A stretch of DNA of 64,000 bases from NCBI RefSeq assembly GCF_015694525.1, contig NZ_JADQDM010000004.1, positions 124,001 to 188,000 on the forward strand, written 5' to 3'. The notes under the pieces are model-generated. The model searched no databases and was not told where the DNA came from. It saw only the letters and a list, made by a program, of their open reading frames with translations. Positions 1 to 8,478 of the stretch are shown here, piece after piece (within the stretch, counting starts at the first letter, position 1; each line of letters begins with the position of its first letter). The DNA comes from Hymenobacter ruricola (GTDB lineage Bacteria > Bacteroidota > Bacteroidia > Cytophagales > Hymenobacteraceae). Made by a program: the position numbers and the translations under genes.

Positions 1-1706
1 TTTTTGACGGACTTGAATTTATTGAGGAGTTTTTCGGCGGTGACGGGGCCGAGACCTTTCACGTCGGTTAACTCAGTTTTGAGGGTGGCGGCGTCGCGGC
101 GCGAGCGGTGGAAGGTGATGCCGAAGCGGTGGACTTCGTCGCGCATGCGCTGAAAAAGGCGCAGGGATTCGCTCTTCTTGTCGATGTAGAGGGGGAGGGG
201 GTCGTTGGGCACGTAGATTTCCTCGAGGCGTTTGGCAATGCCGATGACGGGAATCTGACCCCAGAGGTTGAGGTCTTTCAGGGCTTTGACAGCCATGCTG
301 AGCTGACCTTTGCCGCCGTCGACAATAACTAACTGCGGGAGGCTGGCGCCTTCGTCCACGAGGCGGCGGTAGCGGCGGGTCACGACTTCGTACATCGAAT
401 CGAAGTCGTTGGGGCCGATAACGGTTTTGATGTGGTAGTGGCGGTAGTCCTTCTTGCTGGGCTTGGCGTTGCGGAAGCAGACCATGGCGGCCACCGGGTT
501 ATCGCCCTGGAAGTTGGAGTTGTCGAAGCACTCGATGTGCTTGGGGAGCTCGGTGAGGCGCAGGTCCTTTTTGATGGTTTCCATGATGCGCACTTCGTTT
601 ACGTCCTTGCTGCGCTCGTTCATGCTTTCCTTTTCTTTGCGGGCGTAGAGCACGTTTTTGATAGCTAAATCGAGGAGCTTGCGCTTGTCGCCGATTTGGG
701 GGACGGCGACGGTGACGCCCGGCAGCGGCAGCTCCAGGGCCACGTTGGTGAGGATTTCGCGCGATTCGCTTTCAAACTCCTGGCGCATCTGCATGATGAG
801 CGGGGCCAGGATTTCGGCGTCTTCCTCATCCAGCTTTTTAGTAACTTCCAGGCTTTGGGTGAGGATGATGGACCCATTCATCACCTTGAGGTAAGTGATG
901 AAGCCCGATTTTTCGTTGCTGGCGATGGCGAAAACGTCGATGTTGGTCAGGGACGCGTTGACGATGGTCGACTTCACCTGGAAGGCCTCAATCTTGTCGA
1001 GTTTGACCTTGAACTGGTGGGCCAACTCGTACTGCATTTCCTGGGCGGCGGCGGTCATCTTCTCCCGGAAGTACTGCTTGGGGATGCGCAGGTCGCCGTT
1101 GAGGATGTTGCGGATTTGCTGGATGTAGCCGTTGTAGGTGGCCTCGTCTTCCTTGGCCACGCAGGGGGCGTTGCAGTTGCCGAGCTGCAGCTCCAGGCAG
1201 GGCCGAAACTTACCGGCTTCGACGTTGGCTACGCTCAGGTTGAAGTTGCAGGTGCGGAGCGGGTAGAGGGCCCGGATGAGCTCCAGCAGCACGTTGAGGG
1301 CGGTGCCGTTAGCGTAGGGGCCGTAGTAGCGCGAGCCGTCGTTAATCTTGTTGCGGGTGGGAATGAGACGCGGGAACCGCTCGTTGGTGAGGCAGAGGTA
1401 AGGATAGGTTTTGCCGTCTTTTAACAGAATGTTGTACTTGGGCTGGTGCTGCTTGATGAGGTTGTTTTCAAGCAGAAAGGCGTCGGACTCGCTATCCACG
1501 ATGGTAAACTCCAGGCGCTTGATGTTGCGGACCAGCTGCTGGGTTTTCTTGTTGTGGTCCTGCTTGGTGAAGTAGCTGCTCACGCGCTTGCGCAAGTCGA
1601 TGGCCTTGCCCACGTAGATGATGCCCTCGTCGTCGAAGTACTTGTACACGCCAGGCTTGTGAGGCAGGGCGTTGATTTGGGCTTGGAGCTCGGGATTGGC
1701 GGCCAT
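1..1706 (-). CDS. uvrC: UvrABC system protein C (excinuclease subunit C), 3' end cut by window edge
   Basis: UvrC makes the two incisions beside a DNA lesion held by UvrA/UvrB in nucleotide excision repair. About 568 residues are visible from the ATG at 1706. The N-terminal GIY-YIG nuclease is clear (PGVYKYFDDEGIIYVGKA near residues 17-34). It is followed by a cysteine cluster (CLELQLGNCNAPC), a UVR helix pair that contacts UvrB, and the RNase H-like second nuclease (IECFDNSNFQG; LVIVDGGKGQLSMA). The last visible residues (VKGLGPVTAEKLLNKF) begin the helix-hairpin-helix DNA-binding domain, so perhaps 30-50 residues lie outside the window. The frame is unbroken. It lies downstream of the penicillin-binding protein gene on the same strand, separated by a repeat array. 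Confidence 0.95.
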   Translation of the reverse strand, partial: MAANPELQAQINALPHKPGVYKYFDDEGIIYVGKAIDLRKRVSSYFTKQDHNKKTQQLVRNIKRLEFTIVDSESDAFLLENNLIKQHQPKYNILLKDGKTYPYLCLTNERFPRLIPTRNKINDGSRYYGPYANGTALNVLLELIRALYPLRTCNFNLSVANVEAGKFRPCLELQLGNCNAPCVAKEDEATYNGYIQQIRNILNGDLRIPKQYFREKMTAAAQEMQYELAHQFKVKLDKIEAFQVKSTIVNASLTNIDVFAIASNEKSGFITYLKVMNGSIILTQSLEVTKKLDEEDAEILAPLIMQMRQEFESESREILTNVALELPLPGVTVAVPQIGDKRKLLDLAIKNVLYARKEKESMNERSKDVNEVRIMETIKKDLRLTELPKHIECFDNSNFQGDNPVAAMVCFRNAKPSKKDYRHYHIKTVIGPNDFDSMYEVVTRRYRRLVDEGASLPQLVIVDGGKGQLSMAVKALKDLNLWGQIPVIGIAKRLEEIYVPNDPLPLYIDKKSESLRLFQRMRDEVHRFGITFHRSRRDAATLKTELTDVKGLGPVTAEKLLNKFKSVK

Positions 1707-1834
1707 AGTTTTTGCAGGGCGGGGGAGTGTTGCTTAACGCGGGGACGAGGGGAATTTGTTCAGCCAGAAATACGTAGCTGTCGGCGGCGTGGCCGAAAGC
1801 GCGGAAGGCAAGTGGTTTGGGTCAGAACCGGCCC

Positions 1835-2002
1835 AGTTGCCTTCCGAAAGGAGTTAGTTGCTCTCGGAACCGAACAAGTTACCTTCCAAGCCGAACTAGT
1901 TGCCTTCCGAATCGAAGTAATTGCCTGAGAAGCGAAACTAGTTCGGTTTTTTCCTAAACCAGTTGCCCTCCAGGGGCAGTGAGTTTCGCTTTTCGGGCAA
2001 CT
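1835..2002. repeat. Array of eight degenerate 21-bp repeats
   Basis: Eight consecutive 21-bp units start at 1835, 1856, 1877, 1898, 1919, 1940, 1961 and 1982. Seven begin AGTT and one AATT. The consensus is roughly AGTTGCCTTCCGAANCGAAC plus T. The register is exact although individual units differ at many positions. Because 21 bp is seven codons, several frames through it encode degenerate seven-residue repeats. No start signal or family supports translation. The last two units form the left part of a hairpin. Together with 1707-1834 and 2003-2042, which show nothing else, this fills the 336-bp gap between uvrC and the penicillin-binding protein gene. Confidence 0.8.
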
Positions 2003-2028
2003 CACTGCCCCTGGAGGGCAACTGGTTT
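1956..2028. repeat. Perfect 30-bp inverted repeat (hairpin)
   Basis: Bases 1956-1985 and 1999-2028 are perfect reverse complements (30 bp each) with a 13-base loop. The arm carries the core TTGCCCTCCAGGGGCAGT. The hairpin starts 15 bases downstream of the penicillin-binding protein stop codon on the minus strand, so it could end that transcript or protect its 3' end. There is no clean U-tract on either side. It is continuous with the 21-bp array: the left arm is made of repeat units 6 to 8. Confidence 0.85.
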
Positions 2029-2042
2029 GAGGCGGACTGGTA

Positions 2043-4382
2043 TTAAATGTCCTTGTCGTCCAACTCAGATGCGTCGGGCACAGTCATCTTCTGGTCGTAG
2101 GGAATGGTGTCGCGCTGGCCGCCGTAGTACCTCGAGCAGTCGAGCTCGATGGTGAGCGGGGCGGCGGGCTTGGGGAAAGGGCCGGTTTCGATGCCGATGC
2201 TCTTGTCCTTGTACACCTTCTGCATGAAGAGGCCGTAGAGCGGCAAGGCGGCGCGGGCGCCCTGGCCGTAGGCGCCGGTGCGGAAGTGGATGCTGCGGTC
2301 TTCGCCGCCTATCCACATGCCGCACACCAGGTCCGGGGTGATGCCCATGAACCAGGCGTCGGAGTAGTTGGAGGTGGTGCCGGTTTTGGCCCCGATTTCA
2401 TATGGAAACTTGAAGCCCGTGTGCAGGATGGTGCTGGTGCCGCCGGGCTCGGTGGTGCTGGCCTGCAGCATGTTGGTCATGATGTAGGCAGTTTCCTCGT
2501 TGAGGACTTCCTTGGTCTGGGGCACGAATTCGCGCAGCACGTTGCCATTCTTGTCTTCGATACGGGTGACCATGATGGGCGAAGTCCAGACGCCCTTGTT
2601 CACGAAGGTGCTATACACCCCGCACAGCTCGAAAATGCTGCAATCGGACGTGCCAAAGCCCATGGACGGCACGGCGTCGACGGGCGAGGTGATGCCCAGC
2701 TTCTTGGCTTCTTGGGCCACGGTTTCGGGGCCCAGCTTCATCACCAGCCACGCCGTGATGGAATTCATGGAGCGGGCCAGGGCTTGGCGCAGCGTGAAGG
2801 TGCGGCCCGAGAAATTGCCCTCGAAGTTGCGGGGCGTGTAGGGCGCCCGGCCGGCCACGGCGGGGAAGGTAGTGGCCACGTCGGGCCGCGGAAAGCAGGG
2901 CGAGTAGCCGGCCTCGATGGCCGCCGTGTACACAATGGGCTTGAACGTGGAGCCGGGCTGGCGCTTGCCCTGCCGCACGTGGTCGAACTTGAAGAACTTG
3001 TAGTTGGGGCCGCCCACCCAGGCCTTCACCTGGCCGTTCAGGGGGTTCATGGCCATGAACCCGCCCTGCAGGTAGCGCTTGTAGTAAGCCAGCGAATCAA
3101 GCGGCGACATCAACATCTCTTTCTCGCCCTGCCAGGTAAACACGGGCATCTTGTACTTCTTGCGCAGGTAGTAGTTCACCGAGTCGCGGTTGCCGTCGTA
3201 CTGCACCATCAGCGACTTATAGCGCTGGGTGCGGCGCATGGCCACGTTCAGAAAGTCGGGGATGACCTTGCCGTTCTCGTCGCGCCAGGGCAGCTGCCCC
3301 TTCCACTGCGCGTTGAACCACTTCTGCTGCAAGGCCAGGTGCTCGGCCAGCGACTTCTCGGCGTAGGCCTGCATGCGCGAGTCGATGGTGGTGTAGATTT
3401 TCAGGCCGTCGGCGTACAGGTCGTGGTCGGTTTCCTTGGCCCAGGCAATGAGCGACTTCACCACCTCGGCCCGGAAGTAGGGCGCCAGGCCCTTGCTGGG
3501 GTTTTCCACGGAGTAGTGCAGCACAATGGCCTTGGCTGTGTCCTGGGCCAGCTCGGCGTCGGTGATGTAGTGCGACTTGGCCATTTGGCGCAGCACCCAG
3601 TTGCGGCGCTTGCGCGAGCGGTCGGGGTGCACCACGGGGCTGAAGCGGCCGGGCGCGTTCACGATGCCCACCAGCGTGGCGGCCTCGGGCGTGCTCAGGT
3701 CTTTGGGGCGCTTGTTGAAGAAGGTTTTGGCCGCCGTGTTGATGCCGAACGAGTTCGAGCCGTACTCCACCGTGTTGAGGTACATGCGCATGATTTCGCG
3801 CTTGGTGTAGTTGCGCTCCAGCCGGATGGCCAGAATCCATTCCTTGGCTTTGGTGATGAGCATGCCCAGCTTGCCAGTGCCGTTCAGGGCGCCATCGTTG
3901 AGGTCCTGGCGGGTTTTGAAGAGCACCTTGGCCACCTGCTGCGTGAGCGTGGAGCCGCCGCCGTTGTGCGAGAAGGTGAGCACGCCGGTCACGGCCCGCA
4001 GCACGCTCTTGGCATCGATGCCGGAGTGCTGCTCAAAGCGCACGTCTTCGGTGGCAATGAGGGCGTCAATCAGGTTCTGGGGTAGGTCCTTGAACTCGAC
4101 GGGGGTGCGGTTTTCGCGGAAGTACTTGCCCAGCAGCACGCCATCGGCCGAATAAATTTCCGAGGCCAGCTCCGAGCGCGGGTTTTCCAGGGTCTTCAGG
4201 TTGGGCATGCGCCCGAACAGGTTCAGGAAGTTGCCGCTCACGGCCAGCACAAACAGGCCCAGCCCCACCACGCCCGCGCCAAACAGCACCCACATGGTCC
4301 GGATGAAAGCCGTGAACCGGCCCCGGCGCGCGGGTTTCAGCGGCGTGGGCTTGGGGCGGCGGGCAGGGGAGGAGGTCGGCAT
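2043..4382 (-). CDS. Class A penicillin-binding protein (bifunctional glycosyltransferase/transpeptidase, PBP1A type)
   Basis: This enzyme polymerises glycan strands from lipid II and cross-links their stem peptides on the outer face of the inner membrane. The 779-residue protein has a basic N-terminus, one membrane anchor near residues 25-50, then a GT51 domain with the catalytic EDVRFEQHSGID (Glu112) and GGSTLTQQVAK motifs. The transpeptidase domain follows, with GSTFKP (nucleophile Ser478), SMN and KTGTTSN (Lys666). Length is usual for the family. The start was set at the ATG at 4382 because the open frame upstream (to 4712) reads as low-complexity sequence over a terminator, and a TATTTTTG promoter element lies 26-33 bases before this ATG. 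Transcribed toward uvrC. Confidence 0.95.
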   Translation of the reverse strand: MPTSSPARRPKPTPLKPARRGRFTAFIRTMWVLFGAGVVGLGLFVLAVSGNFLNLFGRMPNLKTLENPRSELASEIYSADGVLLGKYFRENRTPVEFKDLPQNLIDALIATEDVRFEQHSGIDAKSVLRAVTGVLTFSHNGGGSTLTQQVAKVLFKTRQDLNDGALNGTGKLGMLITKAKEWILAIRLERNYTKREIMRMYLNTVEYGSNSFGINTAAKTFFNKRPKDLSTPEAATLVGIVNAPGRFSPVVHPDRSRKRRNWVLRQMAKSHYITDAELAQDTAKAIVLHYSVENPSKGLAPYFRAEVVKSLIAWAKETDHDLYADGLKIYTTIDSRMQAYAEKSLAEHLALQQKWFNAQWKGQLPWRDENGKVIPDFLNVAMRRTQRYKSLMVQYDGNRDSVNYYLRKKYKMPVFTWQGEKEMLMSPLDSLAYYKRYLQGGFMAMNPLNGQVKAWVGGPNYKFFKFDHVRQGKRQPGSTFKPIVYTAAIEAGYSPCFPRPDVATTFPAVAGRAPYTPRNFEGNFSGRTFTLRQALARSMNSITAWLVMKLGPETVAQEAKKLGITSPVDAVPSMGFGTSDCSIFELCGVYSTFVNKGVWTSPIMVTRIEDKNGNVLREFVPQTKEVLNEETAYIMTNMLQASTTEPGGTSTILHTGFKFPYEIGAKTGTTSNYSDAWFMGITPDLVCGMWIGGEDRSIHFRTGAYGQGARAALPLYGLFMQKVYKDKSIGIETGPFPKPAAPLTIELDCSRYYGGQRDTIPYDQKMTVPDASELDDKDI

Positions 4383-4407
4383 GGGAAATAAAACAGAAAT
4401 AGTCCGG

Positions 4408-4415
4408 CAAAAATA
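4408..4415 (-). promoter_or_regulatory. Putative -7 element (TATTTTTG) for the penicillin-binding protein gene
   Basis: Read on the minus strand the octamer is TATTTTTG, an exact match to the Bacteroidota -7 element TAnnTTTG. It predicts a transcript start about 20 bases before the ATG at 4382. It coincides with the U-tract of the terminator of the upstream gene. No good -33 TTG was found, so this is a suggestion only. Confidence 0.4.
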
Positions 4416-4442
4416 AAGCCTCCGAGGGCGGGCGGAGGCTTT
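4415..4442 (-). terminator. Rho-independent terminator of the PorW/SprE-like gene
   Basis: Stem arms at 4415-4424 and 4433-4442 (AAGCCTCCG/CGGAGGCTT) are followed on the minus strand by an AT-rich tract containing TATTTTTG. It lies 56 bases after the stop codon of the 4498-7590 gene. Confidence 0.8.
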
Positions 4443-4497
4443 ATACGGTTTCAAGGCATTGGTCACCCATGCGCGCCGGGCAACTACCGGCGCTCCG

Positions 4498-7400
4498 CTA
4501 CTTGTACACGCGCTGGTAAAAAGCCGAATACCCCGCCAGGTCCCCGCTCGCCTGCAGCAAAGCCAGGTTTTCCAGGCTGATAACCAACGCCTGGTACCCG
4601 GCCCCGCGCAAGCGCGCCAGCGGCGACTGCGGCCCGCGCAGCTTGGTGGCGTAGCTCTGGGCCACTTTGGCGCCCGGCAGCGTCCGGATAACCACCATGG
4701 ATTGGTCGGCACTTGGCGGCGGCGTTTCCATTTGCAGGTTGTTGGCCCGGAAGAAGCGGTTGTTGTAGGCCGTCAGCTGCGTCACCAAGTCGGCGGCGGG
4801 CGGTGTGGCCTTCGGAAACACCAGCACCACGGCGTGGGCACCGCTGAGCTGCGTGGTGTAAGCCACTGCCGGGGCAACAGGAGGCGGCGCAACGGTGGCG
4901 GCCGACGGAGTGCCGGCCGGAGCTCCCGAAGCTGCCGTAGCCGGCGCGGGAGCTGGGCTGGTAGGCGCGGGAGCCGGGGCGGGGGCTTTCTTCTGGTCTT
5001 TGAGGTCTTTGGCGGGAGTCACCTTCGTCGGGGCCGGGCCGGCAGAGCCCGCAGGTGCCAGCGCTTCCGTCTTGGCTACCGGCGCCGCAATGGCTGTCGA
5101 AGTTGGGGCGGGGGCCGGGGCTGCCGTTGCGGGCGCGGGCGCCGCGTCAGGCGCCACGGGGTTCAGGGCTTTGTAGGGCGTCTCGTCTTCGCGGTAGAAG
5201 ATGCGCATGCGGTTGTCCACCTCGCCGGGCCGGAAAAGCGAAATCACCGGCTTTTCGGTCGAAGCCAGCGCCCCGGCCAGTTGGCCGGCGCTCTGCTTTT
5301 TGTAGGATTCGGCCAAAGCCTGGGCCTGGGGCACCAGGGGGCTGTCCGGGTAGTCTTTGTAGAACTTCTCCACCGACGAGCGGGCCGTGAGCGGGGCCTG
5401 GGTGCGCACCACCAGCAGGGTTTTCAGGTAGGCCACCCGGTCGTTGAGGTCGCTCTTCGGGTACTGCTTTTCGGTGCGGGCCAGCACGGCCGAAGCCTTT
5501 TTGAATTCCTGGTTTTTATAGTGCGTAAACGCCGAATCGACGCGGCTGGCCACGGCGTTGTGCAGGGCCAGCTCGTGCTCGCGGTACAAAGGGTCGGCAA
5601 TCAGCTTGGCGTAGAGCGAAGTGGGAAATTCCTTTTGCAACGCCGCCGCGTACTGTGCCATTTTCGCCGCATCGGGTTTGTCCTTGTAATAGAGGTAAAG
5701 AAGGTAATAAGCGTCAGGGGCGTGCTCGCCGCGAACGTAGCGCGCCACTTGCTTTTCGTACGTCTCGAAGCCTTTCTCACGCTCCTTCAACTGCTCTTTG
5801 TAAATCCCGCCCAGCTCGTACATGGCCGCTTCCACCTGCTTGTCGGAGGCTTGCAACTGCGTAGGGGTGAGCGGCAGGGCGGCGCGGTACTTGGCCACCA
5901 GGGCGTTGCGTTCCGCGCTGGGGTCCACGGCGGCGGCGGTGCGGGCCGAGTCCTGGCCACCGTTCACCGCCGTGGTCGAATTGCCGGTCACGGACAGCGG
6001 CGCGCCGCCGTTGTTTGCGGCATTGGGCGAGCTGCTGATTTGGCGGTTGGTGCGCCAGTTGTCCTGCAGCTGCCGGTTGTTCCATTTCCGGATGAAGTCG
6101 GCCCGCGCCGTCCCCAGGGTGGCGGGGTTGTCGAAGTACCACTTGGCGCCGCTGGCCACGGCCGTGGGGTCGAAAGCCATGGGGTCGGGGGCAGCCCCGC
6201 CGCCGGGCAGCGAACCGAACGCGCTGGGCGGGTTGCTGCCCGCGGCGCGCGCGGCAAACTCCGCGTCTTTGGCCTGGGCCTTTTGCTGCGCCGCCAGCCG
6301 GGCAGCTTCCTTTTTCTTAAAAGCTATTTCGGCGTCAGCGTACTGGTTCAGCTTCTCGTCCAGGGCCTCTTTGGGCAGCTGGGCCAGAGCCTGCAGGCTG
6401 TCCTGCGTTTCAATGATGGTCCACTGCTTGGCGAAATCCCGCAGAATGTCGCTGCGCTCCTTGATGGCGGCGTAGGTCTTGGCTTCCTTATTGAGGCTCT
6501 GCACCGTGCTGTCGTAGTAGGCGGCCGCCAAGCGGTACTTCTGCAGGTTCTCGTAGTAAATCCGGCCCGCCAGCAGGTAGGTGTAGCTCTTCTGCAAGCG
6601 GTTGGTGGTGGTGGCCGCAATGGACTGCCGCACCAGCTTCAAAGCCTCGGGGTAGTTTTGCTCCCGGTAGTTCAGCCGCGCCATCTCGTAGTAAATCTTG
6701 TCGCGGTAGTCCTTGTTCTTCGGGTCTTTCAGCAAGCCCGCGAAGGTCTTATTTAGCCGCGCCCGGTTCTCGGGGCTCAGGTCCGATACCTGCGGCAGCA
6801 TCAGCTTGGCCTGAAAATCCAGCTCATACGGCGGGTTGCGCGCCAGCAGCAGGTCGAGTTGCTCGTACGCCTTCTTGTTCTCGCCCGCGTCCTGGTACAA
6901 CTGCGCCAGAATGTATCGCGTCCGCGACCGTTCGTTTTTAAATTCAATCAGCGGAATGGCCTTTTCCAGCTGCGGAATGGCCTTGGCCGGCTCATCGGTC
7001 CGGATGTAATAATCGGCCCGCGTCAGAAACAGCTGCCGGGCGTCTTTGGGCAGGCCCACTTCCTTGTCCAGCAAATCCGAAACGGCCTTGGCGCTTTCCA
7101 TTTCGCCCTGCGCCACAAAGGTGCGCATCAGCCCAATCAGCGCCTCGTGCTTGGCGTTGGCGTCCTTGCTGGTCGAGTTGACGTACTTAAACGTCAGCGC
7201 CGCGTCGTTGAACTGCATCTGGTAAAAGCGCGCCCACGCCACCAGAATGTAGGCGTCGTCGGTCCAGTCCGAGCCCGGCCGGTGCTGAATCGGCATCGAG
7301 GCTTTCTTAATGATATCGTTCAAATCGGCCCGGTTGGCGCGCACCGTCGTGCTGTCCAGCGTCGGAAACAGCGGCAGCGTCTGGTTGTAGTCGTTGATGC

Positions 7401-7590
7401 GCGCGGCGTACAGCTTGTCTTCCGCAGCTAGGAGCTTCTCGCGGGCCAGGAAGTACGCATTGTCGCGCGCGGCCACGTTGTTAAAGGCGTGCGCCACCAG
7501 GTTTTTGTCCGAAGCGCAGCCCGCTGCCCCCAGTCCCAGCAGGAAAAGGAAGAGCGCGGCCCAACGGTATGTCAGCAGATGTTGTGTCAA
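4498..7590 (-). CDS. PorW/SprE-like TPR lipoprotein of the type IX secretion system
   Basis: PorW/SprE lipoproteins are periplasmic parts of the T9SS and gliding machinery. From the TTG at 7590 the protein has 1030 residues. A hydrophobic segment ending LGAAGC gives a lipidated Cys25. The N-terminal region (DNAYFLAREKLLAAEDKL, a NYNQTLPLFP-like stretch, DDAYILVAWARFY) matches the SprE pattern. Long alpha-helical TPR-like repeats follow, then an Ala/Pro-rich linker (roughly residues 800-920) and a C-terminal domain ending near the VISLENLALLQASGDLAGY type sequence seen in this family. ATG codons at 7728 and 7713 are in frame, but they put 46 or 41 extra residues before the signal peptide, so the TTG is preferred. 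Family call is by remembered architecture. Confidence 0.8.
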   Translation of the reverse strand: MTQHLLTYRWAALFLFLLGLGAAGCASDKNLVAHAFNNVAARDNAYFLAREKLLAAEDKLYAARINDYNQTLPLFPTLDSTTVRANRADLNDIIKKASMPIQHRPGSDWTDDAYILVAWARFYQMQFNDAALTFKYVNSTSKDANAKHEALIGLMRTFVAQGEMESAKAVSDLLDKEVGLPKDARQLFLTRADYYIRTDEPAKAIPQLEKAIPLIEFKNERSRTRYILAQLYQDAGENKKAYEQLDLLLARNPPYELDFQAKLMLPQVSDLSPENRARLNKTFAGLLKDPKNKDYRDKIYYEMARLNYREQNYPEALKLVRQSIAATTTNRLQKSYTYLLAGRIYYENLQKYRLAAAYYDSTVQSLNKEAKTYAAIKERSDILRDFAKQWTIIETQDSLQALAQLPKEALDEKLNQYADAEIAFKKKEAARLAAQQKAQAKDAEFAARAAGSNPPSAFGSLPGGGAAPDPMAFDPTAVASGAKWYFDNPATLGTARADFIRKWNNRQLQDNWRTNRQISSSPNAANNGGAPLSVTGNSTTAVNGGQDSARTAAAVDPSAERNALVAKYRAALPLTPTQLQASDKQVEAAMYELGGIYKEQLKEREKGFETYEKQVARYVRGEHAPDAYYLLYLYYKDKPDAAKMAQYAAALQKEFPTSLYAKLIADPLYREHELALHNAVASRVDSAFTHYKNQEFKKASAVLARTEKQYPKSDLNDRVAYLKTLLVVRTQAPLTARSSVEKFYKDYPDSPLVPQAQALAESYKKQSAGQLAGALASTEKPVISLFRPGEVDNRMRIFYREDETPYKALNPVAPDAAPAPATAAPAPAPTSTAIAAPVAKTEALAPAGSAGPAPTKVTPAKDLKDQKKAPAPAPAPTSPAPAPATAASGAPAGTPSAATVAPPPVAPAVAYTTQLSGAHAVVLVFPKATPPAADLVTQLTAYNNRFFRANNLQMETPPPSADQSMVVIRTLPGAKVAQSYATKLRGPQSPLARLRGAGYQALVISLENLALLQASGDLAGYSAFYQRVYK

Positions 7591-7801
7591 AGCAGAAAGG
7601 AGTAAAGGCAACCCGTAGGCCCCGCAACGCCGGAGGCCACCCGAAATGTTCGTTCGGCCGCCCTCGCGCTGGCAAGCTAACGGCAGCAGACCGGTAAAAT
7701 TACGTTTTTTCATTCCAGCTCGCGTCATACCGTATATGGCCGGGGCGGCCTGCTGGAAATTTGCCCGTTACCTTGTCGTACCCATTGCCATTTGCCGCGC
7801 C

Positions 7802-8029
7802 ATGACCCCCGACCCGCCCAAGCCCGAAACCCCCGCCGACCAGGCCAACACCGTGGCCAAATACTCCGGCATTGCCTTCACCATGCTGGCCATCATTGGC
7901 GGCAGCGCCTGGCTGGGTAGCTGGCTCGACGGCCACTTCCACAACAAAACCCCCTACTACACCGTGGGCCTGATGCTGCTGGGCTTGTTCGCCGCCCTCT
8001 ACCACGTCATTCGCTCGCTGACGAAATAA
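7802..8029 (+). CDS. AtpZ/AtpI-family small membrane protein of the ATP synthase operon
   Basis: A 75-residue protein with a polar proline-rich N-terminus and two membrane segments (about residues 20-40 and 50-70): AKYSGIAFTMLAIIGGSAWLG, then a short loop DGHFHNKTPYY, then the second helix. AtpZ/AtpI proteins accompany F-type ATP synthase genes and are linked to Mg2+/Ca2+ transport or c-ring assembly. Which role applies here is not visible. The ATG at 7802 was chosen because the open frame upstream encodes unrelated basic sequence that overlaps the divergent promoter region. First gene of the atp cluster; only 6 bases separate it from the next gene. Confidence 0.8.
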   Translation: MTPDPPKPETPADQANTVAKYSGIAFTMLAIIGGSAWLGSWLDGHFHNKTPYYTVGLMLLGLFAALYHVIRSLTK

Positions 8030-8035
8030 CGCCCG

Positions 8036-8431
8036 ATGCCCCGCTTCCTGCTGCACTTAGCCCTGTTCACCCTGGCCCTGGCCGCCGTCCTTTACCTCCT
8101 CGGGAGCCAGCTTGGGCCGCACGTCATCCACCCGTATGCGGGTCGGGTGCTGCTGCTCATGGCGGTGCTCACGGCTGCTACTTACTACATCACGGCGCGC
8201 GTCACGGCCGCCAATAAGGACTATTTTATCGCCGGGTATTTTGGCGGGGTAGTGCTGCGTTTCCTGGGGTCCATTCTGGTGCTGGGCATCTACTTGTACC
8301 GCGCCGGCGGGGTGCGCGGCGAGGGCACCATGAGCCTGTTAATTACCTTCTTCGTTCTGTACTTTTTGTATGCCGGGTTTGAAATCTGGGCCATTCTTAG
8401 TAACTTGCGCCCGTTTTCAAAATCAGGGTAA
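8036..8431 (+). CDS. Small four-helix membrane protein between atpZ and atpB
   Basis: A 131-residue protein with four predicted membrane segments (about residues 5-25, 37-55, 65-85 and 98-120) and short charged loops (TAANKDYF, RAGGVRGEG). I do not recognise a motif. Its position, six bases after the AtpZ-like gene and before atpB, is where an AtpI-like assembly helper sits in many operons, so a role in ATP synthase assembly is a reasonable guess from context. The sequence itself does not show it. Confidence 0.75.
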   Translation: MPRFLLHLALFTLALAAVLYLLGSQLGPHVIHPYAGRVLLLMAVLTAATYYITARVTAANKDYFIAGYFGGVVLRFLGSILVLGIYLYRAGGVRGEGTMSLLITFFVLYFLYAGFEIWAILSNLRPFSKSG

Positions 8432-8478
8432 TCGGCCCGCTGGCTCCTTTCGCCGCCGCCGTCCCTAAGTCAGCCTTA

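Noticed and set aside
1835-2002. CRISPR array
   Set aside because: Units abut each other with no unique spacers of fixed size, and no cas genes are near. The same holds for 58850-58996.
4383-4712. Longer N-terminus of the penicillin-binding protein
   Set aside because: It would run through a terminator and into the end of the upstream gene; the resulting residues are Arg/Trp/Cys-rich and unlike the family.
4459-6756. 765-codon plus-strand frame opposite the PorW/SprE-like gene
   Set aside because: Arg/Gly-rich, no domain; overlaps a well supported lipoprotein gene on the other strand.
7646-7801. Longer N-terminus of the AtpZ-like protein
   Set aside because: The extra residues would overlap the upstream end of the divergent lipoprotein gene. 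The family is short, and the ATG at 7802 fits its length.
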